A stretch of 37,983 bases of DNA, taken from NCBI GenBank assembly GCA_902796915.1, contig CADBQS010000096.1, positions 1 to 37,983 on the forward strand. The letters run 5' to 3'. This document shows positions 9,838-18,898 of this stretch, piece by piece (the stretch's first letter is position 1; every line of letters begins with the position of its first letter). A program made the position numbers and the translations under genes. The notes below the pieces were generated by a model. The model was not told where the DNA came from, searched no databases, and was given only the letters and a program-made list of their open reading frames with translations. The DNA comes from an uncultured Ruminococcus sp. Its GTDB lineage: Bacteria; Bacillota; Clostridia; Oscillospirales; Acutalibacteraceae.

Positions 9838-10780
9838 TAATTCATATCATAAGTTTGTTTTGGGGTTAGAGCAGATTAATGAGGCAGCAGCAAGATGTCC
9901 AGAACAATTTATTTTGGATATAGAGAACACTTTTAGAAAAGAAATAAATGATGTTGCAGATTATATTTTAAGTCAAGAAAAAAAGTGTAAGATAGTAATG
10001 CTATCCGGTCCGTCTGGTAGTGGTAAAACCACAGCTTCACATAAAATTAAAGAAGCATTAGAAAAAAGAGGCTCTGGGGCGGCTATAATATCACTTGATG
10101 ATTTTTATAGAGATAGAAGCTTAGTACCTGTACTTCCAGATGGTACGATAGATTTTGAATCAATTGACGCTTTAGATGTGAAAGAGATAAAGAAATGTAT
10201 ATCAGATTTATTAAATACAGGTATATGTGATATGCCAAAATTTGATTTCATTACGAAAAAACCAGCAAAAGAAAAAATACATGTTGAATTAAAAGATGAT
10301 GAAATAGCAATAATAGAAGGTATACACGGCTTAAATCCTATATTTACTAATGATTTACCAAATGAGGGAATTGTTAGGGTATATATAAGTGTAAAACAGG
10401 GAATAAGTGATTATAATGGACTTGTTATAAGAAATAGGTCTATAAGGCTTGTCAGAAGGCTTACTAGAGATTACGATAAAAGGAAATCAGACGTCAAAGC
10501 AACCCTTTCCATGTGGAATAATGTTTGTAGGGGTCAGGATTTATATATATATCCATTCAAAAGAACAAGTGATAGAACTATAAATTCAATTCATATTTAT
10601 GAACTGGGCGTATTGAGAAATAAGGCTATCTCTATGTTACAGCAGATAAAGGAAGGAAGTCCATTATTTAAGAATGCATTGGCTCTTATATCTTCACTAG
10701 AAAGATTTTATCCTATAGATGAGAGCCTGGTTCCTAAGGATTCACTTATAAGGGAATTTATAGGTGGCGGAAATTACTAA
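9824..10780 (+). CDS. Uridine kinase-like nucleoside kinase
   Basis: P-loop kinase of the uridine kinase/phosphoribulokinase family: Walker A GPSGSGKTT at about 62-70, then SLDDFYRD and the lid/base region with RLVRRLTRDY. It probably phosphorylates uridine or cytidine in pyrimidine salvage. Most Clostridia carry a longer version (about 550 residues) with an N-terminal TGS/ThrRS-like part. This one has only about 60 residues before the P-loop, so it is a short form. I chose ATG 9824, because AAGGGTGA (9807-9814) is too close to the TTG at 9815. It overlaps the end of hemZ by 14 bp, implying coupling. Confidence 0.82.
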   Translation: MKNFSNSYHKFVLGLEQINEAAARCPEQFILDIENTFRKEINDVADYILSQEKKCKIVMLSGPSGSGKTTASHKIKEALEKRGSGAAIISLDDFYRDRSLVPVLPDGTIDFESIDALDVKEIKKCISDLLNTGICDMPKFDFITKKPAKEKIHVELKDDEIAIIEGIHGLNPIFTNDLPNEGIVRVYISVKQGISDYNGLVIRNRSIRLVRRLTRDYDKRKSDVKATLSMWNNVCRGQDLYIYPFKRTSDRTINSIHIYELGVLRNKAISMLQQIKEGSPLFKNALALISSLERFYPIDESLVPKDSLIREFIGGGNY

Positions 10781-10833
10781 GCTTGTGTTATAATTAATAA
10801 TACAGATTAAAAATTAATGAGGAGTGTATAACA

Positions 10834-11268
10834 ATGGGAATGTTTGAAGAATTTGTGGTAAAGGCAAAGAATGCAGCTGGGGTGGTAGGAGAGAAAGCTG
10901 GATATTTTGTTGATGTATCTAAAATTAATATAAACATAGCAGAAGAAAACAATGAATTAAAAAAGAAATATCAGGAGTTAGGTAAATTGGTATATGATTC
11001 AGAAAAAAGTGGTACTTCTGATGCAATTAAAGTAGAAAATTATATTAAACAAATAGATGATATAAATGAAAAAATTTGTAAATTAAAATCTGAAGTAGCT
11101 TCATTGAAGAAAAAATTAGTTTGTTGTTCGTGCGGCAATCAAAATGATAGCGATTCAAAGTATTGCTGTAAATGTGGCAAAGAATTAGCTGTAAAATGTG
11201 AAGTGATATCGAACTCTAATTCTTTAGAAAATCAGGAACAAGGCGATACTAATAATAAAATTAATTAA
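10834..11268 (+). CDS. Coiled-coil protein with C-terminal zinc ribbon
   Basis: A soluble protein of 144 residues. It has an amphipathic N-terminal helix (about 1-30), a coiled coil (about 35-95, Lys/Glu-rich heptads), and a zinc ribbon with two CxxC pairs at C97/C100 and C111/C114, followed by a polar tail. This resembles small clostridial zinc-ribbon proteins with no assigned function. A good RBS (GAGGAGTG, about 10819) precedes ATG 10834. No function can be given; a role as an adaptor or assembly factor would be a guess. Confidence 0.75.
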   Translation: MGMFEEFVVKAKNAAGVVGEKAGYFVDVSKININIAEENNELKKKYQELGKLVYDSEKSGTSDAIKVENYIKQIDDINEKICKLKSEVASLKKKLVCCSCGNQNDSDSKYCCKCGKELAVKCEVISNSNSLENQEQGDTNNKIN

Positions 11269-11394
11269 CCTAAAATGAATAAATAGAGTTATTTCTACAA
11301 ACATTAATTTTTGCTTAAAAAACAATTTATATTTAAAGGCTATTATGATAAAATAATATTGCGGTAACAAATTATAAATAAAGGGGTAATGAAA

Positions 11395-11760
11395 ATGAAA
11401 ACTAAATCCGCATTATTATTTTTGGCTATTGGTGCTGTTTGTATGTTTAATAGAAAAAATGTTTCTGCTATGGGGAAAAAAATATTTACTGTTCCAGACT
11501 TTAGTGTTTTTAATTCCCAAAGAATTGTTCATACCAAAAAGGTTGTAATTGACGAAGGCTTTACTCAAGATCAAATTTCATGTTTATCAAGACATGATTT
11601 TATAGTAGTTCCTGCAGGAACAAATTTAAATAATTATGCTGGGACATTACAAGCAAGTCTTAATGCAGGAAGTTATGATATCACTTTTGGAGCTCCATTT
11701 ATATCTCCCGGTAGGTCAGTTTGCGTTTCTGCACCGAGGATTTTAACTTTTTATGCATAA
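11395..11760 (+). CDS. Small secreted protein of unknown function
   Basis: An unrecognised protein of 121 residues with an apparent Sec signal peptide: basic MKTK, a hydrophobic core LLFLAIGAVCMF, then a likely cleavage site after NVSA at about residue 25. The mature part of about 96 residues is beta-rich, with two cysteines (in QISCLS and RSVCVS) about 52 residues apart that could form one disulfide. It has no LPXTG/NPxTN motif and no lipobox. AAGGGG (11381-11386) fits ATG 11395 better than the in-frame ATG at 11389. It is a single-gene unit followed by a strong terminator. Confidence 0.65.
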   Translation: MKTKSALLFLAIGAVCMFNRKNVSAMGKKIFTVPDFSVFNSQRIVHTKKVVIDEGFTQDQISCLSRHDFIVVPAGTNLNNYAGTLQASLNAGSYDITFGAPFISPGRSVCVSAPRILTFYA

Positions 11761-11785
11761 CTTTTAGTTTGAAATATTTTAGAAT

Positions 11786-11826
11786 ATCAAGTAAAGTTTT
11801 TTGTTAGCTTTGCTTGATGTTTTTTA
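11786..11826 (+). terminator. Rho-independent terminator after the small secreted protein gene
   Basis: ATCAAGTAAAG (11786-11796) pairs with CTTTGCTTGAT (11808-11818), with one G-U pair and an 11-nt loop, then GTTTTTTAG. Confidence 0.8.
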
Positions 11827-11900
11827 GTTAATACAACTTTTTGTAATATAATATTTATGATATATTTATTAAAAATATAATTCAAGATATTGCAATTCTA

Positions 11901-11909
11901 TGATATAAT
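11901..11909 (+). promoter_or_regulatory. Extended -10 promoter of the cysteine desulfurase gene
   Basis: TGATATAAT: a perfect TATAAT at 11904-11909 with an upstream TG, 36 bp before the start codon. The -35 at 17-bp spacing (TTCAAG, 11881-11886) is weak, as expected for an extended -10 promoter. Confidence 0.55.
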
Positions 11910-11944
11910 CTGGAGATGAGTAATTATAAAAAAGGAAGATAAAA

Positions 11945-13078
11945 ATGAGAGAGGTTTACTTAGACAACAGTTCAACAACTAAAGTATGCGATAGAGCTGT
12001 ACAGAAGATGATGGATATGATGACTAAAAATTATGGTAATCCATCATCATTACATACAAAAGGATTTGAAGCAGAAAAAAGTATTAATAATGTAAAAAAA
12101 ATATTAGCTGATTTTATTGGATGTAAAAATAGTGAAATTTATTTTACTTCAGGTGGTACAGAATCAAACAATATAGCTATTTTAGGTACAGTAAATTCTA
12201 AAAAAAGAAATGGTAATAAGATAGTAACTACGGCTGTTGAACATGCATCTGTGTTAGAAACAATGAGATTTTTAGAAAAACAAGGATTTGAAGTGGAGTA
12301 TATTAAGCCTAACGTAGAAGGAAAAATATTATTAGAACAATTTGAAAATGCAATAGATGATAATACGATATTAGTAAGTTGTATGATGGTTAATAACGAG
12401 ACAGGAAATATATATCCAGTTGAGAAACTAAAAGACATAATAGAATTTAAGAAATCTAGGGCATTATTACATATTGATGCTGTACAAGCATTTTGTAAAA
12501 TACCAATTAAGGTTAATAAGATTAAAGCTGATTTAATTAGTTTTAGTGCACATAAAATACATGGTCCTAAAGGCATAGGAGGATTATTTATATCTGATAA
12601 TGTAAGAGTATCACCTTTATTCTTTGGGGGCGGACAAGAAAAAGGAATGCGTCCAGGTACACAATCAACGCCTCTGATTGCTGGCTTTGGAGAAGCTATT
12701 TTAGATTATTGTGATAGTACTGGCGTTTACGATAAAATATTGGAACTGAATAGCTATTTGAGAGAAAGGCTGTTAGGAATTAAATATATATTTATTAATT
12801 CATCAGATAGATGTTTACCATACATATTAAATTTTTCTATAAGTGGTATAAAGTCTGAAACAATGCTACATTTTTTATCGTCGAAAGGTATATACGTTTC
12901 TAGTGGGTCTGCATGTTCAAAAGGGAAAAAGAGTTATGTTCTTAATGCAATGGAAGTACCAATAAATCGAATAGATTCAGCAATAAGAGTGAGTTTTTCA
13001 AGGCATAATACTAAAGATGATATAGATTATTTAGTATCTGCAATAAAAGAAGGAATGAATAAAATAGCGAAAATATGA
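11945..13078 (+). CDS. Cysteine desulfurase (NifS/IscS family)
   Basis: PLP enzyme that takes sulfur from cysteine and passes it on as a persulfide. The PLP lysine is K204 in SAHKIHGPKG, the sulfur-carrying cysteine is C324 in SSGSACSKG, and the N-terminal DNSSTT block is family-typical. The length of 377 residues fits. The gene ends within the start region of thiI. This tight nifS-thiI pairing is known in Firmicutes (for example B. subtilis NifZ-ThiI), where the desulfurase feeds ThiI for 4-thiouridine in tRNA. No iscU follows, which supports a ThiI-dedicated role. AAGGAAG lies ahead of ATG 11945. Confidence 0.92.
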   Translation: MREVYLDNSSTTKVCDRAVQKMMDMMTKNYGNPSSLHTKGFEAEKSINNVKKILADFIGCKNSEIYFTSGGTESNNIAILGTVNSKKRNGNKIVTTAVEHASVLETMRFLEKQGFEVEYIKPNVEGKILLEQFENAIDDNTILVSCMMVNNETGNIYPVEKLKDIIEFKKSRALLHIDAVQAFCKIPIKVNKIKADLISFSAHKIHGPKGIGGLFISDNVRVSPLFFGGGQEKGMRPGTQSTPLIAGFGEAILDYCDSTGVYDKILELNSYLRERLLGIKYIFINSSDRCLPYILNFSISGIKSETMLHFLSSKGIYVSSGSACSKGKKSYVLNAMEVPINRIDSAIRVSFSRHNTKDDIDYLVSAIKEGMNKIAKI

Positions 13079-13095
13079 ATGGGAGAAATGTGTTT

Positions 13096-14265
13096 ATGAA
13101 AGAAGTAATGCTAATTAAATTTGGTGAAATAGTTTTAAAAGGATTAAATAAAAAAAGATTTGAAGATATGTTAATAAAGACTATAAAGCAGCGTGTTTCT
13201 AAATTTGGAGATTATAAAATTAAAAGTGCACAATCTACAGTGTTTTTAGAGCCAGTAGATAATTCAGATATTGATGATATAGTAACAATAATAAGTAAGA
13301 TATTTGGTATAGCATCTTTTTCTAAGGCTAGTGTTGTAGAAAAGGATATTAATATAATAAAAGAAAAAACAGCTGAGTATTTAAAAAGAGAATTAAGCAA
13401 TGTAAGAACATTTAAGGTTGAAGCAAAGAGGTCTGATAAAAAATTTAGTATGAAATCTCCTCAAATATGTGAAGAAGTTGGAGGATATTTATTAGAAGAA
13501 TTCTCTAATTTATCTGTTGATGTACATAACCCTGATTTTACTGTAATAATTGAAATACGCGATTTTGGAGCGTATATCCATGGAATATCAGAAAAAGGAG
13601 CCGGAGGAATACCGATAGGTACAGGTGGAAAAGCATCTATAATGATTTCGGGTGGAATAGATAGCCCTGTTGCAGCATGGATGATGGCTAAAAGAGGTGT
13701 AAGTCTTACGGCGATACATTTTGCAAGTCCACCATATACAAGCGAAAGAGCAGAGCAAAAGGTTATTGAATTATTAGAGAAGGTAAGTGAATACAGCGGT
13801 AAAATAAAATTGTTTATAGTACCATTTACGGAAATACAAGAAATTATAAAGAAAAAGTGTCCTGAAGAATTATTTACGATAATAATGAGAAGAATAATGA
13901 TGAAAATTTCTGAGATAATATCTAAGAATGAAGAATGTGAGGCAATAATAACAGGAGAAAGCCTAGGGCAAGTTGCAAGTCAAACAATACAGGCAATATC
14001 ATGTACTGATGAATCAGTTTCTATGCCTATATTTAGACCGCTTATAGGTATGGATAAAAATGACATAATAGAAATATCAAGAAAAATAGAAACTTTTGAT
14101 ATATCAATCCAACCTTACGAAGATTGTTGTACAGTATTTGTGCCAAAGCATCCAAGAACTAAGCCAAAAATAAAGTATGTAAAAATAGCAGAATCGGCCA
14201 TAGAATGGGAAAAACTTATAGATGAAGCTGTGAATAATTCTAGGATAGTTATGATAGAATCTTAG
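13096..14265 (+). CDS. thiI: tRNA 4-thiouridine synthase ThiI
   Basis: Adenylates U8 of tRNA and inserts sulfur delivered by the desulfurase; it may also serve thiamine thiazole synthesis. An N-terminal ferredoxin-like plus THUMP region (about 1-165) is followed by a PP-loop ATP-pyrophosphatase domain with SGGIDSP from residue 185 and the TGESLGQVASQT block. There is no C-terminal rhodanese domain, as in other Firmicutes. The start is ATG 13096, with GGGAGA at 13081-13086; an upstream ATG at 13075 overlaps the desulfurase stop but lacks a site. MKEVMLIKFGEIVLKG matches the usual family beginning. Confidence 0.93.
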   Translation: MKEVMLIKFGEIVLKGLNKKRFEDMLIKTIKQRVSKFGDYKIKSAQSTVFLEPVDNSDIDDIVTIISKIFGIASFSKASVVEKDINIIKEKTAEYLKRELSNVRTFKVEAKRSDKKFSMKSPQICEEVGGYLLEEFSNLSVDVHNPDFTVIIEIRDFGAYIHGISEKGAGGIPIGTGGKASIMISGGIDSPVAAWMMAKRGVSLTAIHFASPPYTSERAEQKVIELLEKVSEYSGKIKLFIVPFTEIQEIIKKKCPEELFTIIMRRIMMKISEIISKNEECEAIITGESLGQVASQTIQAISCTDESVSMPIFRPLIGMDKNDIIEISRKIETFDISIQPYEDCCTVFVPKHPRTKPKIKYVKIAESAIEWEKLIDEAVNNSRIVMIES

Positions 14266-14283
14266 GATAAGTGAGTGATAACT

Positions 14284-15141
14284 TTGAGAAAAGTAAGAAA
14301 GATTCTAATTACTTTATGTGCGTTTATATTTTTCATTTCTACATTTAATTTATTGAAAATTTTATTAATAGACCCATTTGAAAAGAATAGAGATGATAAT
14401 TATATAAAAGAAATATATTATCAAGATAAAAATTTAATTAATGATAATAATTCTACGCAAAGTAAATTATCTATTTTAAAAGATATTAATTCTGACATAA
14501 TAGGCTGGATTAATATTCCAGATACTATTATTGATTATCCAATATTACAGCCTCCAAAGGATGACTCGAATTTTTATTTAAATCATAATTATAAAAAGGA
14601 AAAATCTAGGTATGGAAGTATATTCATAGACCCTAATAATACACTAGGAATGGAAGTTAAAAATTTGATACTACATGGACATCACATGAGAGATGGTAGT
14701 ATGTTTGCGGTAATAACAAAATTTTCAGATTTAAATTTTTACCAGGAACATCCAATAATAGTAATAGATACAGGTAATGAAGTTACCAAATATAAAATAA
14801 TTTCTATATTTAAAACTAATACTAAAAAAGAACATGGAGAAATTTTTGATTATATAAAAAATTCATTTAAAGATAAAAAAGATTTTCTCGATTATATTCA
14901 TAATGTGAAAATAAGGTCTTTACTTGATGTTCCTGTAGATGTAAACGATGAAGACAGTATTGTTCCCCTTTCTACTTGTTCATATGAATTTGAAGATTTT
15001 AGGACAGTATTAGTAGCTAGACGAATAAGAGATGGAGAAGAGGATCATGTTGATGTAGAGAAAGCAAAAAAGTCAAATAATCCGTTGATGCCAGATTGTT
15101 GGTATAAAAAATATGGGGGTACTCCACTCAACAATTTATAA
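14284..15141 (+). CDS. srtB: Class B sortase
   Basis: Membrane-anchored transpeptidase that attaches proteins to the cell wall. It has an N-terminal membrane anchor (about residues 8-28, ILITLCAFIFFISTF) and a sortase barrel with GWINIPDTIIDYPIL, a LHGHHMRDGSMF block (H131-H134), catalytic C232 in LSTCSYEF and R246/R247 in VLVARR. The helical insertion near NSFKDKKDFLDY is typical of class B. TTG 14284 is favoured by TAAGTGAGTGAT just upstream; GTG 14275 is the alternative. The C-terminal tail past the catalytic Arg is about 40 residues, longer than usual. No NPxTN-type substrate is encoded nearby. Confidence 0.88.
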   Translation: MRKVRKILITLCAFIFFISTFNLLKILLIDPFEKNRDDNYIKEIYYQDKNLINDNNSTQSKLSILKDINSDIIGWINIPDTIIDYPILQPPKDDSNFYLNHNYKKEKSRYGSIFIDPNNTLGMEVKNLILHGHHMRDGSMFAVITKFSDLNFYQEHPIIVIDTGNEVTKYKIISIFKTNTKKEHGEIFDYIKNSFKDKKDFLDYIHNVKIRSLLDVPVDVNDEDSIVPLSTCSYEFEDFRTVLVARRIRDGEEDHVDVEKAKKSNNPLMPDCWYKKYGGTPLNNL

Positions 15142-15214
15142 TTTAATAAATAATTAGAATAAGGACTTATATTATGGTGTGATGCCAATTAATATATTTT
15201 TTTAGTTTACATAC

Positions 15215-15243
15215 TAGACTGATTTAGAAAAATATGTTACTAT
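15215..15243 (+). promoter_or_regulatory. Probable promoter of the ABC exporter pair
   Basis: TAGACT (15215-15220), a 17-bp spacer, then TACTAT (15238-15243) with an upstream TG (15235-15236). Each hexamer matches 4 of 6. It lies in the only sizeable gap before the exporter genes. Confidence 0.4.
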
Positions 15244-15277
15244 ATTTAGTAATACACATAAAATTTTGGAGGCGTTT

Positions 15278-16990
15278 ATGGTTAAATTATCTAGTTTTTT
15301 AAAAAAATATAAATTACACATAATATGGGGTCCTTTTTTTAAGTTAATAGAAGCAGTGTTTGAATTAATTATACCAATATATATGGCTAATGTTATAGAT
15401 ATTGGTATAGCTAATAGGGACAAAGAATATATAGTGAAAATGGGGGCCCTTATAGTTTTATTTGCGATTGGAGGTCTGACTGCAGCTGTTGGTTGTCAGT
15501 ACTTAGCTGCCAAAGCTTCACAGGGAGTAGGTGTAGATTTAAGAAAAGCAGTATTTGAACGTGTTAATTGTTTGTCATATAGGCAAATCGATACTCTTGG
15601 TACATCTTCATTAATTACGAGAATAACAAATGACGTAAATAACTTACAAAATGCTATTGCTATGACAATAAGATTAGCAATAAGAGCTCCATTTTTACTT
15701 ATAGGTTCTGTTATAATGTCCGTGATGATAGATGCAAGGATGTCTATTATATTTTTGATAGCTGTAGTAGTGATATCATTGGTTCTATTTTTACTTATAA
15801 CTAAGGCATCGCCGATGTTCACTAGGAGACAAACAAAATTAGATAAAATATCATTACTTGCTAGAGAAAATCTTGATGGAAGTAGAGTGATAAGAGCATT
15901 TTCAAAGCAGAAAAATGAGATAAACAGATTTGAAAATGCTGGAGGTAACCTCCTCGATATTGATGTTGCAATAGCTAAAATATTAGCCTTTTTGAATCCT
16001 TTAACTTATATAGTGGTAGATTTTTCAATAATAGCCATCTTATGGATAGGAGCATTTCAGATTAATTCGGGTTTATTATTACAGGGTAAGATATTGGCAT
16101 TAATTAATTATATGATGCAGATATTAATGGTTTTATTTATAGTAGCAATGCTCGTAATGTTATTTACAAGAGCCTCAGCAGCTTCAAAAAGAATATTTGA
16201 GATACTTAATATAGAGCCTGATATACTAGATGGAGATACAAAAGTCATAACCAAAAATGAAACAGTTAATAAGGTAGAGTTTCAGAATGTAAGTTTTACG
16301 TATGAGCATGGAGAAGACGATGTTTTAAAGGATATATCTATTACTATAAAGAAAAATGAAACCTTAGGAATTATTGGCGGAACTGGTTCTGGAAAATCTA
16401 CATTTATAAATTTATTATCAAGATTTTATGATGTTTGTAAAGGAAAAATACTTATTGATGGAATAGACGTTAAAGATTATAAAGTATCTGATTTAAGAGA
16501 AAAAATAGGAATTGTACCGCAAAAGGCTATACTCTTTTCAGGAACAGTAGAAGAAAATTTAAAAATGGGGCGTAAAGACATAACAAAAGAAGACATAGAA
16601 AGAGCATTAAAAATATCACAGTCTTATGATTTTGTAAGTAAATTAAATGGAGGACTTAATTTTAAAATAGAACGAGATGGAAAGAATCTTTCCGGCGGAC
16701 AAAAACAAAGATTGACAATAGCAAGGGCTTTAGTTGGTAATCCGGAAATATTAATACTTGATGATAGCTCTAGTGCATTGGATGCAAATACTGATGCTAA
16801 TTTGCGGAAAGAATTAGGGAAAATTTCTGGAATAACGGTTATAATTATATCTCAAAAATTTTCTAGCATACGGTTTGCAGATAAAATATTAGTTTTAGAT
16901 GACGGTAAAATTGCCGGTTTAGGTACACATGAAGAATTATTAGAAAATTGTAATTTATATAAAGAAATTTATAATTCACAAGTGGGATAA
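15278..16990 (+). CDS. ABC exporter half-transporter with degenerate ATP site (heterodimer subunit)
   Basis: Type IV ABC exporter: an N-terminal six-helix membrane domain (about 1-310) fused to an ATPase domain. Walker A GGTGSGKST and signature LSGGQKQ are intact. After Walker B the catalytic Glu is replaced by Asp (ILILDD, D495-D496), and the H-loop His is replaced by Gln (ISQKFSS). These are the changes seen in the degenerate-site half of heterodimeric exporters such as TM287/288 and BmrCD. ATG 15278 follows TGGAGG (15267-15272). The partner gene begins 17 bp downstream. Substrates of such pairs include drugs, lipids and peptides; none can be assigned. There is no C39 peptidase domain. Confidence 0.9.
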   Translation: MVKLSSFLKKYKLHIIWGPFFKLIEAVFELIIPIYMANVIDIGIANRDKEYIVKMGALIVLFAIGGLTAAVGCQYLAAKASQGVGVDLRKAVFERVNCLSYRQIDTLGTSSLITRITNDVNNLQNAIAMTIRLAIRAPFLLIGSVIMSVMIDARMSIIFLIAVVVISLVLFLLITKASPMFTRRQTKLDKISLLARENLDGSRVIRAFSKQKNEINRFENAGGNLLDIDVAIAKILAFLNPLTYIVVDFSIIAILWIGAFQINSGLLLQGKILALINYMMQILMVLFIVAMLVMLFTRASAASKRIFEILNIEPDILDGDTKVITKNETVNKVEFQNVSFTYEHGEDDVLKDISITIKKNETLGIIGGTGSGKSTFINLLSRFYDVCKGKILIDGIDVKDYKVSDLREKIGIVPQKAILFSGTVEENLKMGRKDITKEDIERALKISQSYDFVSKLNGGLNFKIERDGKNLSGGQKQRLTIARALVGNPEILILDDSSSALDANTDANLRKELGKISGITVIIISQKFSSIRFADKILVLDDGKIAGLGTHEELLENCNLYKEIYNSQVG

Positions 16991-17007
16991 AAGGTAGGTG
17001 AAATTCT

Positions 17008-18750
17008 ATGAATTGGAAAATATTGAAACGTTTATTTGTGTATGTAAAGCCTTTAAAGATAGAATTTATAATTAATGTTGTTTCAGGAATAATAGGTACT
17101 ATTTTTGCAGCAATGATACCTGTTATAGTTGGAAATGCAATAGATTTAGCAATTGGACAAGGTAATGTTGACTTCAACGGGATATTTAGAAATACTATTA
17201 TTTTATTTTTATTAGCAATTTTGTGTAGTGTATTTCAATGGATGTATTCGTTTTATGGTGCTTCATTTTCTTATAAGTTATCAAATAATATTAGAGATGA
17301 GATGTTTAAGCGTATAAATTATATGCCGCTTAGTTATATGGATACAAAGCCTCATGGTGATATTGTAAGCCGAATGATAAATGATTTGGATGCTGTTTCT
17401 GAAGGTGTAATGCAATTTAATCAGGTTTTCTCTGGAATAATAATGGTAGTTGGAACTATAGTATTTATGATGTTAATAAGTGTAAAGGTATCTTTGATGG
17501 TAATTATTTTAACTCCTTTATTTATATTAGTATCTTATTTTATAGTTAGTAAATCCTATATAGCCTTTAGAAGCCAAGCTAAATTACAGGGAGATTTGAC
17601 GGGATACACTGAAGAGATGATATCACAGCAAAAAATAGTTTCAGCTTTTAAATATGAAAAATGTGCAATACAAAAGTTTGGAACTATAAATGAAAAATTA
17701 TATAAAAGTGGAGTGGATTCACAGTTTTATTCATCACTTACAAATCCATCCATAAGATTCGTAAGCGTATTAATATATGCTCTAGTTGGAGTGTATGGGG
17801 CAATGATAGTACTTGGAGAACAAACCTTGACGATTGGACAAGTATCGTCATTATTAATATATGTAAATCAATACACTAGACCGTTTATAGAAATAACAAG
17901 TGTTGTTACGCAACTGCAATCAGCAACGGCAGCCTTACAAAGAGTATTTAACGTATTAGATGAAAATGTGGAGGAACCCGATAAAGATAATCCTGTAAAA
18001 TTAAATGATTGCAAGGGAAATGTTAGCATAGAAAATTTATATTTTTCATATACCAAGGATACAAGCCTTATAGAAGATTTCAATTTAGAAGTAAAATCAG
18101 GACAAAAAATTGCGATTGTTGGTCCAACAGGATGCGGAAAAACTACAATTATTAATCTATTAATGCGCTTTTATGAACCAACGAAGGGACAAATAAAAAT
18201 AGACGGAATTCCCATAAGAGATATGACAAGAGAAGATTTAAGGAATCTTTATGGTATGGTACTTCAAGATACATGGCTTTATTCCGGAACTGTAAGAGAT
18301 AATATAGCCTATGGCTGTGAATCTGCTTCAGATGAAAAGATTATTGAGGCTGCTAAGGCCGCTAATGCCGATAACTTTATAAGAAAACTAGAGCATGGAT
18401 ATAATACGATATTACTTGAAAACGGAGTAAATATATCTCAAGGGCAAAAACAGTTATTATGTATAGCAAGAGTAATGATGAAGGACCCTAAGATTTTAAT
18501 TCTTGACGAAGCAACGAGTAACATCGATACAAGAACTGAACAAAAAGTACAAGAAGCCTTTGATAAATTAATGAAAGGTAGAACCAGCTTTGTAGTTGCA
18601 CATAGATTATCTACGATAAGAAATGCTGATATTATATTAGTAATGAATAACGGTAATATAATAGAGAAAGGCTCACACGATAAATTGATTCAGCAAGATG
18701 GATTTTATTCTAAAATGTACTATAGCCAATTTGAAATGAAAAATATTTAA
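17008..18750 (+). CDS. ABC exporter half-transporter with complete catalytic site (heterodimer partner)
   Basis: Partner of the preceding half-transporter. It has six membrane helices (about 1-315), then an ATPase domain with Walker A GPTGCGKTT, a Walker B and catalytic Glu (LILDEATS, E501) and a canonical H-loop (VVAHRLSTI). Its signature reads ISQGQKQ instead of LSGGQ, so the ATP site it completes with the other subunit's Walker A is the non-hydrolytic one. This reciprocal pattern fits an asymmetric heterodimer. AAAGGTAGGTGA precedes ATG 17008. A strong terminator at 18782-18830 ends the operon. Confidence 0.9.
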   Translation: MNWKILKRLFVYVKPLKIEFIINVVSGIIGTIFAAMIPVIVGNAIDLAIGQGNVDFNGIFRNTIILFLLAILCSVFQWMYSFYGASFSYKLSNNIRDEMFKRINYMPLSYMDTKPHGDIVSRMINDLDAVSEGVMQFNQVFSGIIMVVGTIVFMMLISVKVSLMVIILTPLFILVSYFIVSKSYIAFRSQAKLQGDLTGYTEEMISQQKIVSAFKYEKCAIQKFGTINEKLYKSGVDSQFYSSLTNPSIRFVSVLIYALVGVYGAMIVLGEQTLTIGQVSSLLIYVNQYTRPFIEITSVVTQLQSATAALQRVFNVLDENVEEPDKDNPVKLNDCKGNVSIENLYFSYTKDTSLIEDFNLEVKSGQKIAIVGPTGCGKTTIINLLMRFYEPTKGQIKIDGIPIRDMTREDLRNLYGMVLQDTWLYSGTVRDNIAYGCESASDEKIIEAAKAANADNFIRKLEHGYNTILLENGVNISQGQKQLLCIARVMMKDPKILILDEATSNIDTRTEQKVQEAFDKLMKGRTSFVVAHRLSTIRNADIILVMNNGNIIEKGSHDKLIQQDGFYSKMYYSQFEMKNI

Positions 18751-18781
18751 TAATATTATTAAAGTATATAAATATATTTAA

Positions 18782-18830
18782 CAAGAGGTTATTTCAATAA
18801 TAATAACCTCTTGCTTTATAATTATTTTAT
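18782..18830 (+). terminator. Rho-independent terminator after the ABC exporter pair
   Basis: A perfect 12-bp stem (CAAGAGGTTATT 18782-18793 with 18802-18813), an 8-nt loop, then CTTTATAATTATTTTAT. Confidence 0.85.
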
Positions 18831-18839
18831 ATAAATAGC

Positions 18840-18868
18840 TTGCAAAATGGTTTTAAATATTGTATTAT
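18840..18868 (+). promoter_or_regulatory. Promoter of the injection-system-like pair
   Basis: TTGCAA (18840-18845), a 17-bp spacer, then TATTAT (18863-18868), matching 4 of 6 and 5 of 6. An overlapping TATAAT lies at 18868-18873. It follows the exporter terminator, so the next two genes form their own unit. Confidence 0.55.
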
Positions 18869-18898
18869 ATAATAAAACAATTATATGAGGTGATATAT

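Noticed and set aside
15278..18750. ABC pair considered as the export/processing transporter for the Nif11-type peptide
   Set aside because: Neither half has an N-terminal C39 peptidase domain, and the genes lie more than 5 kb away in a separate operon.
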